DNA of 64,000 nt. Origin: Ashinkailepas kermadecensis (taxonomy: Eukaryota; Arthropoda; Thecostraca; Neolepadidae). The stretch's first letter is position 1, and the number at the start of each line of letters is the position of its first letter. A program made the position numbers and the translations under genes. The notes under the pieces were generated by a model that saw only the letters and a program-made list of their open reading frames with translations, ran no database searches and had not been told where the DNA came from. Positions 47,401 through 56,860 of the stretch are shown here, one piece after another. Where the stretch lies: contig JAOTOM010005100.1 in assembly GCA_034440615.1 (NCBI GenBank), positions 512,501 through 576,500 of the forward strand. Reading direction: 5' to 3'.

Positions 47401-50368
47401 GGGCTGGGATATATAGCTTCCTAGGAACTTGGGATAAGGGATTGATTGGGGTGGGAGTATGTACATTCTAGTACCTTTTCTAGATAGGCTTAACCCAGAT
47501 GGCCCTGTGGTCTTATTAAGCCTTAATACTTTATGACTTTATGACTTTATGACCTGAAGTTGCATCATTAACCGTTTATGGGGTACCTTGTCAAAGGCCT
47601 TACTAAAGTCAAGATATGCTATATCTACCTGATTTCCCTGATCAAATTGTTCTGTAGCAAAATTTAAAAAGTCCAAGAGATTTGTGAGACACAATCTCCC
47701 TTTTCTAAACCAATGTTGAGTATCTTGAATCAATCTGTTTCCTTCCAGAAAACTAACTATTCTATCTTTGATAATTGATTCCAGTACCTTGCAGACTAGG
47801 GATGTGAGGCTTACTGGCCTATAATTTTCAACTTTCCCTCTTTCTCCTTTCTTGAAAATAGGAACTACATTTGCCCTTTTCCAATCTGTTGGAATTTCAT
47901 TTTGTGAAACTGATCCACAAAATATTATACTAAGAGGAATTGCCAGTTCCTTTTCAGCTTCCCACAATACCCTAGCATACATTCCATCAGGTCCTGCTGC
48001 CTTGTTTGGCTTTATTTTTCTGATATAATTGAAAACAACATTACTATCAATGAAATCAACATTGTGTATCTGATCACCTGTCACTGAACTGTGGTTCACG
48101 GTTGGCAAATTTGTCACATCCTCCACTGTAAACACTGATTTAAACTGCTTGCTCAGCTCCTCAACCATCTCACCATCCTCACTCAATATAGTCCCATTTA
48201 CTTCCAGTGGACCAATTGTGCTTGAAACTTTACTTAGCTTGTAGAAACTAAAGAACTTTTTACTGTCCCCATTACAGTTCCTAGCCAAATCCAATTCTTT
48301 TGCCTGCCTTGCTGCTCTGGTTTTCTGCTTCACAGCATCTCTAGCTTTTTTATACGACCTTAGATTTACGATATTTGAAGCTTCCTTAAATACTCTAAAT
48401 GCATCTTTCTTAGCCTTAATTGATCTCCTCAAATCTGGTGCAAGCCATGCTGGCTTTCCTACTCTTCTTTTGTGCCTTTGCTTTTGGGGGACATGTCTAA
48501 TCTGAATTTCCCTCAAGTAAGATTTGAACTTTTCCCACATTTCACAGGCATTTAAATCACAAAATTCTTCTTCCCATTTTATGGCACTTAAAGCCTCTCT
48601 CATGGAGTCAGTCTGCCCTGTTGAAATTTGGAATCTTTGCCAAGTTATCCTTGATTGTCCCTGCTATTTGTACCTTAAATCTCACTATGTTATGGTCACT
48701 TCTTCCCAGAGTTTCTCCTACAGTCAAGTCTTGAACTAAATCACTTAAATCTGAGAAGACAAGGTCCAAGAATGAGCCCTGCCTGGTTGGTTCCATTACA
48801 AACTGGTGTAAGAACAAGTCCTCTTCAAGGCATTTCCTAAACAGTTTACATGATGGGGAGCCAACACCAACATTTTCATATCCTTTTAGATTAAAGTCAC
48901 CAAGAATAAGGCATTTCCTCTGAAAGTTTCTACTGATTTCCTCACAAATCACCTTATCGAGCTCCAGTTGCTGAGAATGTGGCAAGGTTCCTGATCGATA
49001 CAAAGCTCCAAACCTCAGTTTATTGCTGTTGCCTCTTCCCACAGCAACATCAAGCCAAATGGACTCCACAGACACATTTTTTACCCCATCTGCTACTTTC
49101 TGAGAACTGTATAAGCTATTCACATAGAGCATTACACCACCCCCTTTCACTGCTGGACCCCTATTGCATGAAAACATATTGTATCCCTGGATCTCATAGT
49201 CCTGCAAGTTATCCCCAAAATATCCCTCACTGACCCATGCCTCAGTAATGCAAACAAAATCTGGTTTCTCCTCAGCAACATAACACTTGAACTCATCAAA
49301 TTTGGATTGAATGCTCTGAGCATTAAGCATCATACACTTAACAAAAGTTCCATAACCCTCTTTGGCTTTTTCATGTTGAGTAGCTCTATCATCTCTGGAT
49401 GAGCTACCACTTTGCCCCCTTGATCTACTGCTACCCCTATTTGCTGACTGTGAGGTGTTTGCAAGACTTCTCTCTCTATCAGCTACATCCCCCCATGACC
49501 TGCCTAGTTTCCCTGTTTCCTAATGAGAGCCTCCTCATACCTATTGCTGAGCAATTCAACTCCTCTCTTGCTCAAATGTAACCCATCTAATGCAAACATT
49601 TCAGTCCTCCCCCAGAAATCCTCCCACAAATCCAAGAACCCCACCCCAAGTTCCTTACAAATCTTGGCCACCCTGGTAATCAGCCCAATGGCCCTTGAGT
49701 ACCACTCTATGCTTGCGTTAACCATAGGGGAGGATGGATGTTACCATTCCTCGTTTCCTACTCACAGCTAACCTACCTATCAAAGCCCTATACTCTTGTA
49801 TTGTTCCCTCTGTTTTTGCTTTTCTTACATCATTTTACACCAACCTTTTATAAGCTTCACACTATTTACACCAACCTCACTGTTGTGCTCTCTCCACTAC
49901 CCTTCATCCCTACCCTTCAATACTCATAAACATTGTTTCTTATTGAAAAGAAATAATGAATTAATCTAAAGCACAAAATTATCCATTAGACTGGGGTAGG
50001 CTAGGCTTCATTACGTTTTTTTAAACATTATTTTATGTCATGCTTATTACCCAACCCCTTTTTGGTGTTAGTTTGTCTTCAAACTGAAAAGTATGCATTT
50101 GCAAGGGAAATGAGTGGTCACATCCTGTTAGCCACATTCACGAACGTTCAATGGTAAAAGAAATGCCAAGAAGTTAAAAAAAAACATTACAACACAAATC
50201 TACCCATTAAAATGCCTTAAGGGCCTGCAGATTGAGATGGTAAAGGAGAGTGAAGATATTCGCAACGTTCTACTCCAATTCAGACCGATGCTGGACGTTT
50301 ACCTGAGAACCGCCCAGGATCCGCAAGCCCCGCAGCAGCATACAGCTAGTACCAATCGCACCAGCCAT
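38339..50368 (-). CDS. Idh3g: Isocitrate dehydrogenase [NAD] gamma-type subunit, mitochondrial, complete
   Basis: Exons in gene order: 50303-50368, 42696-42793, 41803-41918, 41363-41553, 40621-40754, 39804-40035, 39444-39627, 38339-38424. Phases (0, 2, 1, 0, 2, 0, 1) all match, giving 368 aa. The subunit belongs to the matrix enzyme oxidising isocitrate to 2-oxoglutarate with NAD in the TCA cycle; gamma is the allosteric (ADP/citrate) partner of the catalytic alpha. Diagnostic stretches: basic N-terminal presequence, [24 protein letters not shown] (about 144-151), [39 protein letters not shown] near the C-terminus (gamma-like, not beta). Odd: the P-loop-like GDGIGPE is GAGIGPE here (Ala at about 40). 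Intron 1 is about 7.5 kb and full of repeats. Confidence 0.93.
38535..38880. repeat. 116-bp tandem repeat in IDH3G last intron (3 units)
   Basis: (G/A)TCAGGTAGCCGTGATCTGG recurs at about 38535, 38650 and 38766. Each unit includes GTGGGTGTATATCATGTGG and ACGTCTGCAGGGCCCGCTG. It lies about 110 bp upstream of the exon-8 acceptor. Weak resemblance to the acceptor (GATCAC-G) exists, but it is not clearly junction-derived. Confidence 0.85.
39444..39627 (-). CDS. Idh3g: IDH3G exon 7
   Basis: Acceptor CTGCTACAG, donor ACCCG|GTCAGT; phase 0 in, 1 out. [30 protein letters not shown]. Confidence 0.93.
39804..40035 (-). CDS. Idh3g: IDH3G exon 6
   Basis: Acceptor GCCGGCAG, donor TTAAG|GTAACC; phase 2 in, 0 out. 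[50 protein letters not shown]. Confidence 0.93.
40621..40754 (-). CDS. Idh3g: IDH3G exon 5
   Basis: Acceptor TTTTTGCAG, donor ATCAT|GTCAGT; phase 0 in, 2 out. [32 protein letters not shown]. Confidence 0.93.
40819..40998 (-). mobile_element. tRNA-derived SINE family 3, with 10-bp TSD
   Basis: Minus-strand head GAGCGGGTATGGTCGAGTGG holds an A box (TGGTCGAGTGGTTAAGGTG), followed by B box GTCCTGGGTTCAAC. Flanked by TCGATGATAC at 40809-40818 and 40999-41008. Lies in an IDH3G intron in sense orientation. Confidence 0.85.
41363..41553 (-). CDS. Idh3g: IDH3G exon 4
   Basis: Acceptor CTGCGCAG, donor CACGAG|GTGGGC; phase 1 in, 0 out. [21 protein letters not shown] and [12 protein letters not shown] are conserved IDH3 segments. 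Confidence 0.93.
41803..41918 (-). CDS. Idh3g: IDH3G exon 3
   Basis: Acceptor TTGACTGAAG, donor AAAG|GTGAAA; phase 2 in, 1 out. [14 protein letters not shown] and [12 protein letters not shown] match the family. Confidence 0.88.
42586..42700 (-). repeat. 105-bp duplication of the IDH3G exon-2 donor junction
   Basis: On the minus strand GGAGGTGTTCAG|GTGGGTGA (true, 42696) recurs 105 bp downstream as GGAGGTGTTCAG|ATGGATGA (42591). The copy has lost the GT. Sequence after each junction (GTGAATATGG, GTGAATACGTGG) also matches. Confidence 0.85.
42696..42793 (-). CDS. Idh3g: IDH3G exon 2
   Basis: Acceptor ACAACTGCAG, donor TTCAG|GTGGGT; phase 0 in, 2 out. [19 protein letters not shown] then [13 protein letters not shown]. 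Confidence 0.92.
43841..43917. ncRNA. miRNA-precursor-like hairpin (candidate only)
   Basis: Arms 43841-43870 (TTTTGTGATTGCATCACAC, ACCAGCTT) and 43892-43917 (AAGCTGGTGTGATGCAATCA) pair over about 26 bp with one 4-nt bulge (ACAC) and a 21-nt loop. Size and shape fit a pre-miRNA, but a relic inverted repeat is equally possible. It is in IDH3G intron 1. Confidence 0.3.
44082..44248 (-). mobile_element. tRNA-derived SINE family 4
   Basis: Minus-strand B box TATGGGTTCAAATCCCACA, preceded by GGACTCTTGGTCATAAG. Flanks CCTAGGTTA (44073-44081) and CCTAGATTA (44249-44257) agree at 8 of 9 positions. Confidence 0.7.
44830..44945. repeat. TTAGG / TTATG interstitial telomere-like tract
   Basis: (TTAGG)3 passes into (TTATG)6 and back to TTAGG, after AT-rich TTTATATTAG repeats. 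Lies in IDH3G intron 1. Short TTAGG runs also occur near 45236. Confidence 0.85.
45480..46060. repeat. Two opposed copies of dispersed repeat family A, with (AT)n
   Basis: AAGCATTTGCAGAGGAAAGGAGTGGTCACATT at 45567-45600 and its inverse at 45695-45735 match 5300-5340 and 50090-50120. An (AT) microsatellite lies at about 45779-45820. Confidence 0.7.
46141..47202 (-). pseudogene. LINE ORF2 fragment: reverse transcriptase, C-terminal part
   Basis: 353 aa starting [13 protein letters not shown], with GVPQGSVLG, the catalytic FVDDL (Val where most have Ala), and CR1-type C-terminal segments [36 protein letters not shown]. Ends with a TAG at the tail. Confidence 0.92.
47236..47552 (+). mobile_element. 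Nested 5'-truncated LINE 3' end with (ACTTTATG)n tail
   Basis: Breaks the RT reading frame of the minus-strand LINE between the FDKVPHKRL and [13 protein letters not shown] segments. Runs plus-strand, ending TTAAGCCTTAATACTTTATG with about three TTTATGAC repeats, a tail like that of the host LINE, so probably a related family in opposite orientation. Boundaries approximate; no clear target duplication. Confidence 0.75.
47539..48603 (-). pseudogene. LINE ORF2 fragment: reverse transcriptase, N-terminal part
   Basis: 354 aa with linker (Lys/Arg-rich) and RT motifs 0-3: [54 protein letters not shown]. Ends at the junction with the nested insertion. Confidence 0.92.
48608..49333 (-). pseudogene. 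LINE ORF2 fragment: AP endonuclease
   Basis: 241 aa from [16 protein letters not shown] through [28 protein letters not shown] to SDHNIVRFK, covering most of the APE-type endonuclease fold. Stops at TGA just before the RT part in another frame, consistent with a small deletion. Confidence 0.9.
50303..50368 (-). CDS. Idh3g: IDH3G exon 1 (mitochondrial presequence)
   Basis: ATG then 22 codons, [20 protein letters not shown], Arg-rich and free of acidic residues, as expected for a matrix targeting peptide. Donor TCAG|GTAAAC in phase 0 fits exon 2. Distance from exon 2 is large, so an extra short exon between them cannot be excluded. Confidence 0.75.
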
Positions 50369-50977
50369 ATTCGGAAATAATCCAAGTAAAATACGCGAGG
50401 GATGACAGCTAATAGATCAAGCTACAGAAGCAGAAAGATCGCGTATTCCGCTGGTTGATACATCGCAGGGCAAGAGGTTAGCCAAACAGCTGTTATAAAT
50501 ATCCTAATGGTTTTTCCTCTAAAAGTAAATTAGTTTGAATATTTTCATTTCCAGAAGATATTTCTTTATTTTGCGACAATACTCATCATGTCACAAGAAC
50601 TTTTTATGATATAAAATATTTCTTAGAACAAAATTTTTAACCTTATTAGGATTGACAATCTAAGTAAGATACCGACCCGCATCCGAGGCGTGGGTCTACT
50701 CCTCGATAGGCCTTGGGCGCCTTGGGTCTACTCCGTGCCCATGATGCAGAGCGCCAAACAGATTCAGATTGTACATTCTTTAAGCCGTGCCTGCAAAGCC
50801 TGAAAACAAGCCTGCTTCAATGACCACTCCATTTAAAAAGCATTACCTGATGGAAGCTTAAAAGCAAGCTATCCATTGAGTTTGCAGCGGTGAAATCATG
50901 GCTAATTTTGAATAAACGACACTGACATAAACCTTTATGCACAAAATAAAATTTGCATCATTTCTGCTGTGGAATTA

Positions 50978-51526
50978 TCAGTGCCGTAGCCAAGGGGGCG
51001 AAGGGGAAGTCGCCCCCTGGAATGTCGGAGGGGCCCTTCACTGCGTCGGCGCAGGGGGCCCCCAAAGGGTCTCCTAGGCCGATGTGAAGGGCTCTGGGCA
51101 GACGAAAGGGTCTCTGGACTGATGGAAATGGCCCCGAGCCGTTGAAGACGGTCCCGAGCCAACGGAGAGTGTCATCGGGAAGATGTTGAGGCCCTGGGTT
51201 GGGTCAACGCGAAGTGCTTCTAAATCGACGGAGGGGGCCCGGGTCGTTGGAAGGCCCCCGGACTGACGGAGATGGCCTCGAGCTAATATGAAGTGCTTCC
51301 GGGCTGATGACGGGGCCCAAGCCAAAGAAAGAGCTCCTGACCTGATGGACATGGCCAAAGCGTTTGAAAAGGGGCCTCCGGCTTGCCGGAAATTGGCCTG
51401 GATCGTCAGAGAGCGTCCCTGAGACGACGAAGTGGGCCTAGTTGCAGGAGAGGACCTCGGGCCGTCAAAAAGGGCCCTTGGGCCGACGAATGGTGCCCAA
51501 GCCGTGCAAAGGCCCCTGGCCTGAGG
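50978..51526. mobile_element. hAT-like element carrying degenerate GGGCC/CGA tandem repeats
   Basis: Left end CAGTGCCGTAGCCAAGGGGG at about 50979, then some 20 degenerate units of about 26-30 bp (GGGCC-CGGGCCGACGGA-GA). It is interrupted at 51527 by another hAT element; its right end after 51908 is unclear. Confidence 0.6.
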
Positions 51527-51900
51527 CAGTAGCGCAACCAGGGGGGGCCAAGGGGCCATGCCCCCCCCCGAAATTTGTTTGGGGCCCGCCCGGCCAGGGG
51601 CCCGCGAAGCGGGCGCCTGGCTCGGTGGGCACCCTACTCAGAGCCCTGGCTAGGGCCCGCGAAGCGGATCGTGGCTCGAATCAGGGGCCCTATGAACCAA
51701 CTGAAAATCTGGGGGCCCGTTTCAACCATGGCCCGCCTCGAACCGGGGCCCTGATAAAGGAAAAGTGCTTTTATTTCTGCGAAGTTTTACAAACATAGGG
51801 GCCCGCTCAAAGTAAGTGCATGTTTTCCGCAGAGTTTTTAAAAACATGAGGGGGCCCGCTCTCCAACCTGGCCCCCGAACTGAATCCTGTTGCGCCACTG
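51527..51900. mobile_element. 374-bp hAT-like MITE with perfect 8-bp TSD
   Basis: Begins CAGTAGCGCAACCAGG and ends CCTGTTGCGCCACTG, inverted ends. GCCTGAGG flanks both sides (51519-51526, 51901-51908). Internal sequence is rich in GGGGCCCGC. Confidence 0.93.
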
Positions 51901-52097
51901 GCCTGAGGGATGTTTGTGTCCATTTATGTTCCGTAATAGGCTTTCTGTTGTTGGCTGTTGGCGGCAGCTAAGCGGTTGTTTTTTTTTGGCTGCTGGTCTT
52001 TATCAAACTGTTGCCTTGATTGCAGGTTGCGCATGAGCCACGCCAGCGCGGAGTGTCTTATATTCCCATGCATAATCATTGTTGCCTATAATGTCCA

Positions 52098-52124
52098 TAT
52101 ATATATATATATATATAATATATA

Positions 52125-52190
<66 letters not shown>
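52098..52190. repeat. (AT)n microsatellite
   Basis: About 90 bp of almost pure AT dinucleotides with a few interruptions. Confidence 0.97.
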
Positions 52191-52193
<3 letters not shown>

Positions 52194-52959
52194 CGCCCGC
52201 CCAGTTGGGAAGAGGCATAGTTTCTCCTCTCCAGTTTCAGGACTTGTTCCATTAGCTATATTTTAGAAGGAAAAAGCTTCTATTATCCCCCGGTTAATCA
52301 TGCCCATAATAAAACAGCTTTCTTAATTTTCTCTATTCGTTACTGAAGGATGCCGACTAAGCATGTCGTTCACAACACACTTGATAATATTTGCAAGCCA
52401 ATGGCCTACAGGCCCTGTCACAGGCTGTGTATCTACCCCTGGCACGCTGAATTAGACTCCGAATCGCCTAAGTTTGTGAGCACAAATGACATTGAAGCAC
52501 GTTTGGAACACACGGTTGTTGGCACCGCACCCATCGGTATTGATTAGTTTCCTCCTTGGGTGTGAGCAGGATTGGTGCGACGGCTTGGCATTTTCACGTG
52601 TAATCAGTGTAATCATGTGTTCTTGTGTAATCAGTGTGTGAACTTAAGAAGTATCTGCTCACATCGTGAATTAATCTTGTCAGGTGCGCCTGCCAATATT
52701 ACTACCAACCAGGTGCAAAGTCCCACATGTGGAAGCTTTGCAGAAAATATTGGTGGAGTCCAAAGCGTTTTTCCGACATTCTCTCCATCCAACACCGAAA
52801 TGCAAGTGGGCGGCTCCCCTTATATAAAAAAATGCATTAGATCAAACGATAACTTCTGGGATCCGCATCATCCCCACCAGTGATGAGGCCACATTTCGCT
52901 ATTTAAATTACAATAAATGGTCATGATCGCAGCGTGTTCCATAACCACCCAACACTGGG

Positions 52960-53200
52960 TGTAGCTGCGCATGCTTTTATGAAGACACTTGCCCCTTCCC
53001 TCAATGTTGGCTTTGCCCTCCCAATAATTTCATCTTTTAACATGGGGCCTATGTGGTATGCCCCACTCCAATCCATTTGGGCCCACCCATCGCTTTCATG
53101 TATTGTACTCTCCCAATAAATTTCAGAAGCCCACACCTATGTCAGCCAGCATCCAGCCATCTTCATCCACCATAACTCAGATGGCTGGGTCCCTCGGAGG
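52960..53200. repeat. Dispersed repeat also present at 8.7, 9.5 and 16.7 kb
   Basis: AATAATTTCA-CTTTTAACATGGG-CC and TTTCATGTA-TGTACTCTCCCAATAA match, in one orientation or the other, 8700-8870, 9470-9640 and 16620-16800. Confidence 0.7.
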
Positions 53201-53962
53201 GGTACTGCTTGATCAGCCCTTCCACCTATCCAAACTCGACCGGGTACATCCGCATCTATTGTGCTTTCCTCTACACTCAATATATGGTTCGGCACTACTC
53301 CTGGAAACGGAGTCCCCAACGAATTCGTGGGCCAAGTAAGCCACCAAGCGAATCGGTAACAAAACGCTGACATTCAGCCATCCTGCTAGACATCAATGTC
53401 GCATTTGCATACTGTTCCAGTCAGCAAACTGACTCCAAGCACAGATGGAGGCATTGCCATATGTCACCTATCACTTCTATTTAAAGAAATAATTCATTAT
53501 TAATTGATCAGAGCGATCGCTGTATGAAAAGTACATGTAAGCGTTCTCACGTATCACGCTGATAATCATATCACAAAGTGCAATCGCATCAACATGCCAG
53601 CGCATGATGCGAATGGCTCGGGGCCAATATATTTCAGGCTCTCCTGTTTCAGACGACGCTGAGGTGAGGTTCAAAGCAGCGGGTGGCATGGTAGCAATGA
53701 CACAGGCTCAGAAGACCGGCACATAATACGACGATACACCATGCAAGTCACATGATCATGACCATGATCACGTGAACGCATCACGAGGTCCCGTCACACA
53801 TCATTGTCACGTGGACCACAATAGGCATGCACAGCACACCAATGACCGGCGGACCCGTGGCCGTTATCACATGGCCGCACCAACAGGCTCGCGCAGACCC
53901 TGAAGACCAGACGAGAAGCAGTTGTTGGCCAGACGAGACGCGGTATGACTGGTGCGATGGAC

Positions 53963-54612
53963 TCAGATGCTGATCAGCTCTGACGCGTCTCGCAGCGAGT
54001 CGGCGTCAGCGTTGGCCAGGAAGGCCAGCCTCAGCTGGTCGACCACGTCCAGCGGCTGGTCGCGCACGGCGCTGCCGAGCAGGGCGGCGCGCTCCAGGTG
54101 CAGCCAGCGGGCGGCGTCGTCGACCGCCAGCTCGGCTGGCGCCCACAGCAGACACTCGAGCACGGCGGCGGCGCGCCGCAGCGACCGGCTGTCGTCGCGC
54201 TGCAGCAGACTCGCCAGCAGCTCGAACGCCGTGATGGACGGCACGTCGGGCACGCTGCTGACGGCGCGGCCGTCGCGGGCGCGGCCGGATGCCTCCGACA
54301 CGCCGAGCAGCTGCAGCATCACCGCCAGCGCCGCCTGACACGCGGACAGCGGCCGCGCCACGCACTCGTAGTTGGTCAGCACGGCTGCCAGACGCCTCTG
54401 TGAGTCGCCCTCCACGGAGAGCGCCACGATCTGGTGCAGCGACTCGTCGATGGCCGGCTGTCCGCGCGCCTCGAGCGTCAGCAGCTGGCGCACCGTCTGC
54501 AGCAGCAGCAGACAGACGGCGCGCTCGTCTGCCTCTGTGGTCACAGCCGGCTGCGAGGACAGCAGCGAACTTAACGGCTGCACCCGGCTCGCCGCTATCA
54601 CGTGCACGGTGG
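53963..54612 (-). CDS. Unrecognised gene, terminal exon c
   Basis: Acceptor CTTCCTTTTGCAG; 215 codons then TGA. Frame open without interruption across GC-rich sequence where other frames are also open, so frame choice rests on phase with exon b and on the clean helical pattern. Confidence 0.65.
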
Positions 54613-56162
54613 CTGCAAAAGGAAGCAAGCCACTGGTCGGTGCACTCGGCCGGTAGCAACTGATAACGGACAAAATCAAACAAACTGGCCATTTTGTTGG
54701 TTGAATAGCATTGCATCGGCTAGCAGCACGACAATGAAATACTCAACACGAAGTTTCAATCCAAATAACATACTCCAACCTATAGGATAAAGCATGTACG
54801 GCGAATTGTCCGTAGCACCCAAGTATTCAGCAAAGCACACTTATACCACAAAATGAGACACTCATTGTTCGAGCGAAGAACGCTGCTATTGGAATCCATT
54901 CATGATATTGTCCATAACGATCCATCCATTCATGCGACGGCATGCACCAGTTCCCGGGGCATGCCAGTGCACCAATTACATAAGCATGGGAATCAAACGG
55001 CATCAATTAATTACTTTACACTTCCCATTGGTGACTAGGCGGGATGCGCTACCGTGTTCGAAAACTACGCAGTTATTCCCACGCTAAGAAAGCCTTACCA
55101 GCGCCATCGGCCGGTCGGCCGAGCGGACCGTCGCCCGGCCGCAGGCTCGGCACTGACCTAGCACGTGATCGTCGGTGGCCGCCGCGCCACTGTCCAGCAG
55201 CGGCGCTGGCACCGTGTCCGTGAAGCTGGTCAGCGCCGGCACAGACAGTGGCGGCGTGACAGCGGCCGCCGCGCCGCCAGTCAGCACCAGCACGGTCGCG
55301 CCGGCCTCCTCGTGGCGGGCCTCCACCAGCACGTGCGGCCCGACCGCCAGTCGCGAGTGCGGCGCCACCTCGAACTGGCGCAGCGCCAGGCGCGCCAGCC
55401 GCAGCCGCTTCAGCGGCGCCGGCACCGGGCCGCAGCGGGTAGTCTGCAGGGAGACACGTGCGGCCGCGCTGAGCACACACTGCCGGCCAGGCGTGCGGCC
55501 GCATCGCCAGACCGCCTGCAGACACCTGGCATGCGCCGCCCGTGACCATGCCACAGGCATCACCGACCACGACCGGGTCGGTGTGTACTGGGTCACCCAG
55601 TACCGACCGAGCTCAACGCCTCCGATCGACAGACACACACCATCTCTCTCATCCAGTCACCACCGACCACCACTGGGTGCACACAGTACCGACCGAGCTC
55701 AACAACGCCTCCGGTCGACAGGCGCCCGCACTAACACTCATCTCGCCATGCTGCACAGCTCATGACCAGCGGCCAGATCTGTGGATGCGGCCGATGGCGG
55801 TGAAAGTGAAACTTCGGGCATAAAAATTGATGTGCATCACGCCGTACGGCACGAACCCAGTTATAAAGATCAGAACACTAGTTGGTAGTTTATGGGTACC
55901 GTGAAAACTCGTCATGCTCGTGAAGTTCCACACATCCGGAAGTAGACCAGTAGAATATGCGATTACAGCAAAAGCATGCAGCCGCATCGGCGGCGGCACG
56001 TGCCACTGCCACTCCTGCCCCGGCGCTCCGGCTGCTCACGAGACGGGCACCATTCTACCCACCTGCTCCAGCAGCTGACGCAGCGCCTGCAGGTTGCTGG
56101 CGGTGACTGCGTCATAGCTGTCCTCCAGCCGGTCGGGCACGACCGGACCAGGCTTGCGCAGA
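53963..56162 (-). CDS. Unrecognised protein, three 3'-terminal exons
   Basis: Exons 56063-56162, 55158-55443, 53963-54612. The last two join in phase 1 (DDHVL-A-TVHVIAAS), and the last ends TGA at 53963. The first two need an intervening donor in phase 0 (LLEQ|, |TTRCG), which also fits. About 344 aa visible. The final 215 residues are Leu/Ala-rich amphipathic helices (LLLLQTVRQLLTLEARG, TAFELLASLLQRDDSRS, RRAAAVLECLLWAPAEL), suggesting a HEAT/armadillo-like solenoid. The middle exon has alternating hydrophobic beta-type sequence (GATVLVLTGG). I do not recognise the family. GC-rich, synonymous-rich codon use like the protease and IDH3G exons supports real coding. The 5' part is to the right, not found. 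Confidence 0.65.
55158..55443 (-). CDS. Unrecognised gene, exon b
   Basis: Acceptor CTCCCTGCAG, donor CTAG|GTCAGT; phase 0 in, 1 out. 95 codons including RLRLARLALRQFEVAPHSR and GPHVLVEARHEEAG. Confidence 0.65.
56063..56162 (-). CDS. Unrecognised gene, exon a
   Basis: Acceptor TACCGTGTCAG, donor GAGCAG|GTGGGT; phase 2 in, 0 out. Reads LRKPGPVVPDRLEDSYDAV then ASNLQALRQLLEQ. Its acceptor seeds the array at 56163-56830. Confidence 0.65.
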
Positions 56163-56860
56163 CTGACACGGTACGGGTGGTGCCGGCTGGTGTCGGCCTC
56201 TGGTGCCGCCCACTGCCGACACGACGCCGTCAGGGGCTGACACAGACTGATACGGTACGGGTGGTGCTGGCTGGTGTCTGCCTCTGGTGCCGCCCGCTGC
56301 CGACACGGCGTCGTCAGGGGCTGACACAGACTGATACGGTACGGGTGGTGCTGGCTGGTGTCTGCCTCTGCCTCTGGTGCCGCACGCTGCCGACACGGCG
56401 TCGTCAGGGGCTCACATGGCACCGTCAGGGGCTGACACAGACTGACACGGTACGGGTGGTGCCGGCTGGTGTCGGCCTCTGGTGCCGCCCGCTGCCGACA
56501 CGGCGCCGTCAGGGGCTGACACAGTACGGGAGTACCGGCTGGTGACTTGGGTCCGGTGCTGGCTGGCGTCTGCCTCTGCCTCTGGTGCCGCCCGCTGCCG
56601 ACACGGCGTCGTCAGGGGCTGACACAGACTGATATGTGGCACCGTCAGGGGCTGACACAGACTGACACGGTACGGGTGGTGCCGGCTGGTGTCGGCCTCT
56701 GGTGCCGCCCGCTGCCGACACGGCGCCGTCAGGGGCTGACACGGTACGGGTAGTGCCGGCTGGTGTCTGCCTCTGGGGTCGCCCGCTGCCGACACAGCGC
56801 CATCAGGGGCTGACATGCAGCCTTTGGGTCACCGTCTGGGGCTGACACATAGTGGCGGGG
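56163..56860 (-). repeat. Array of copies of the exon-a acceptor junction (about 7-9)
   Basis: On the minus strand the true acceptor CCCGTACCGTGTCAG|TCTG recurs upstream as CCGTATCAG|TCTGTGTCAGCC and similar, near 56246, 56334, 56446, 56632 and 56667, with partial copies near 56530, 56410 and 56745. Units of roughly 80-110 bp include GGCAGCGGGCGGCACCAGAG. The same CAG|TCTG core is kept in most copies. Confidence 0.88.

Larger units (their letters stand above)
46095..49760 (-). mobile_element. CR1-type non-LTR retrotransposon (LINE), decayed
   Basis: Minus-strand order: end of an ORF1 with an SGNH-esterase-like tail (49504-49725, [14 protein letters not shown]), AP endonuclease (48608-49333; [30 protein letters not shown]), then reverse transcriptase (47539-48603; [43 protein letters not shown]) and its continuation (46141-47202; GVPQGSVLG, active-site FVDDL). 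The 3' tail is TTTATG-rich. Esterase-type ORF1 and tail point to CR1. Not active: a frameshift lies between endonuclease and RT near 48605, the RT is cut by a nested insertion, and the 5' end is missing. It lies in IDH3G intron 1, sense. Confidence 0.92.

Noticed and set aside
54006..54716. Open frame with MASLFDFVRYQLLPAEC upstream of terminal exon c
   Set aside because: It is in a different frame from the phase-supported exon and has no donor linking the two; kept only as an alternative.
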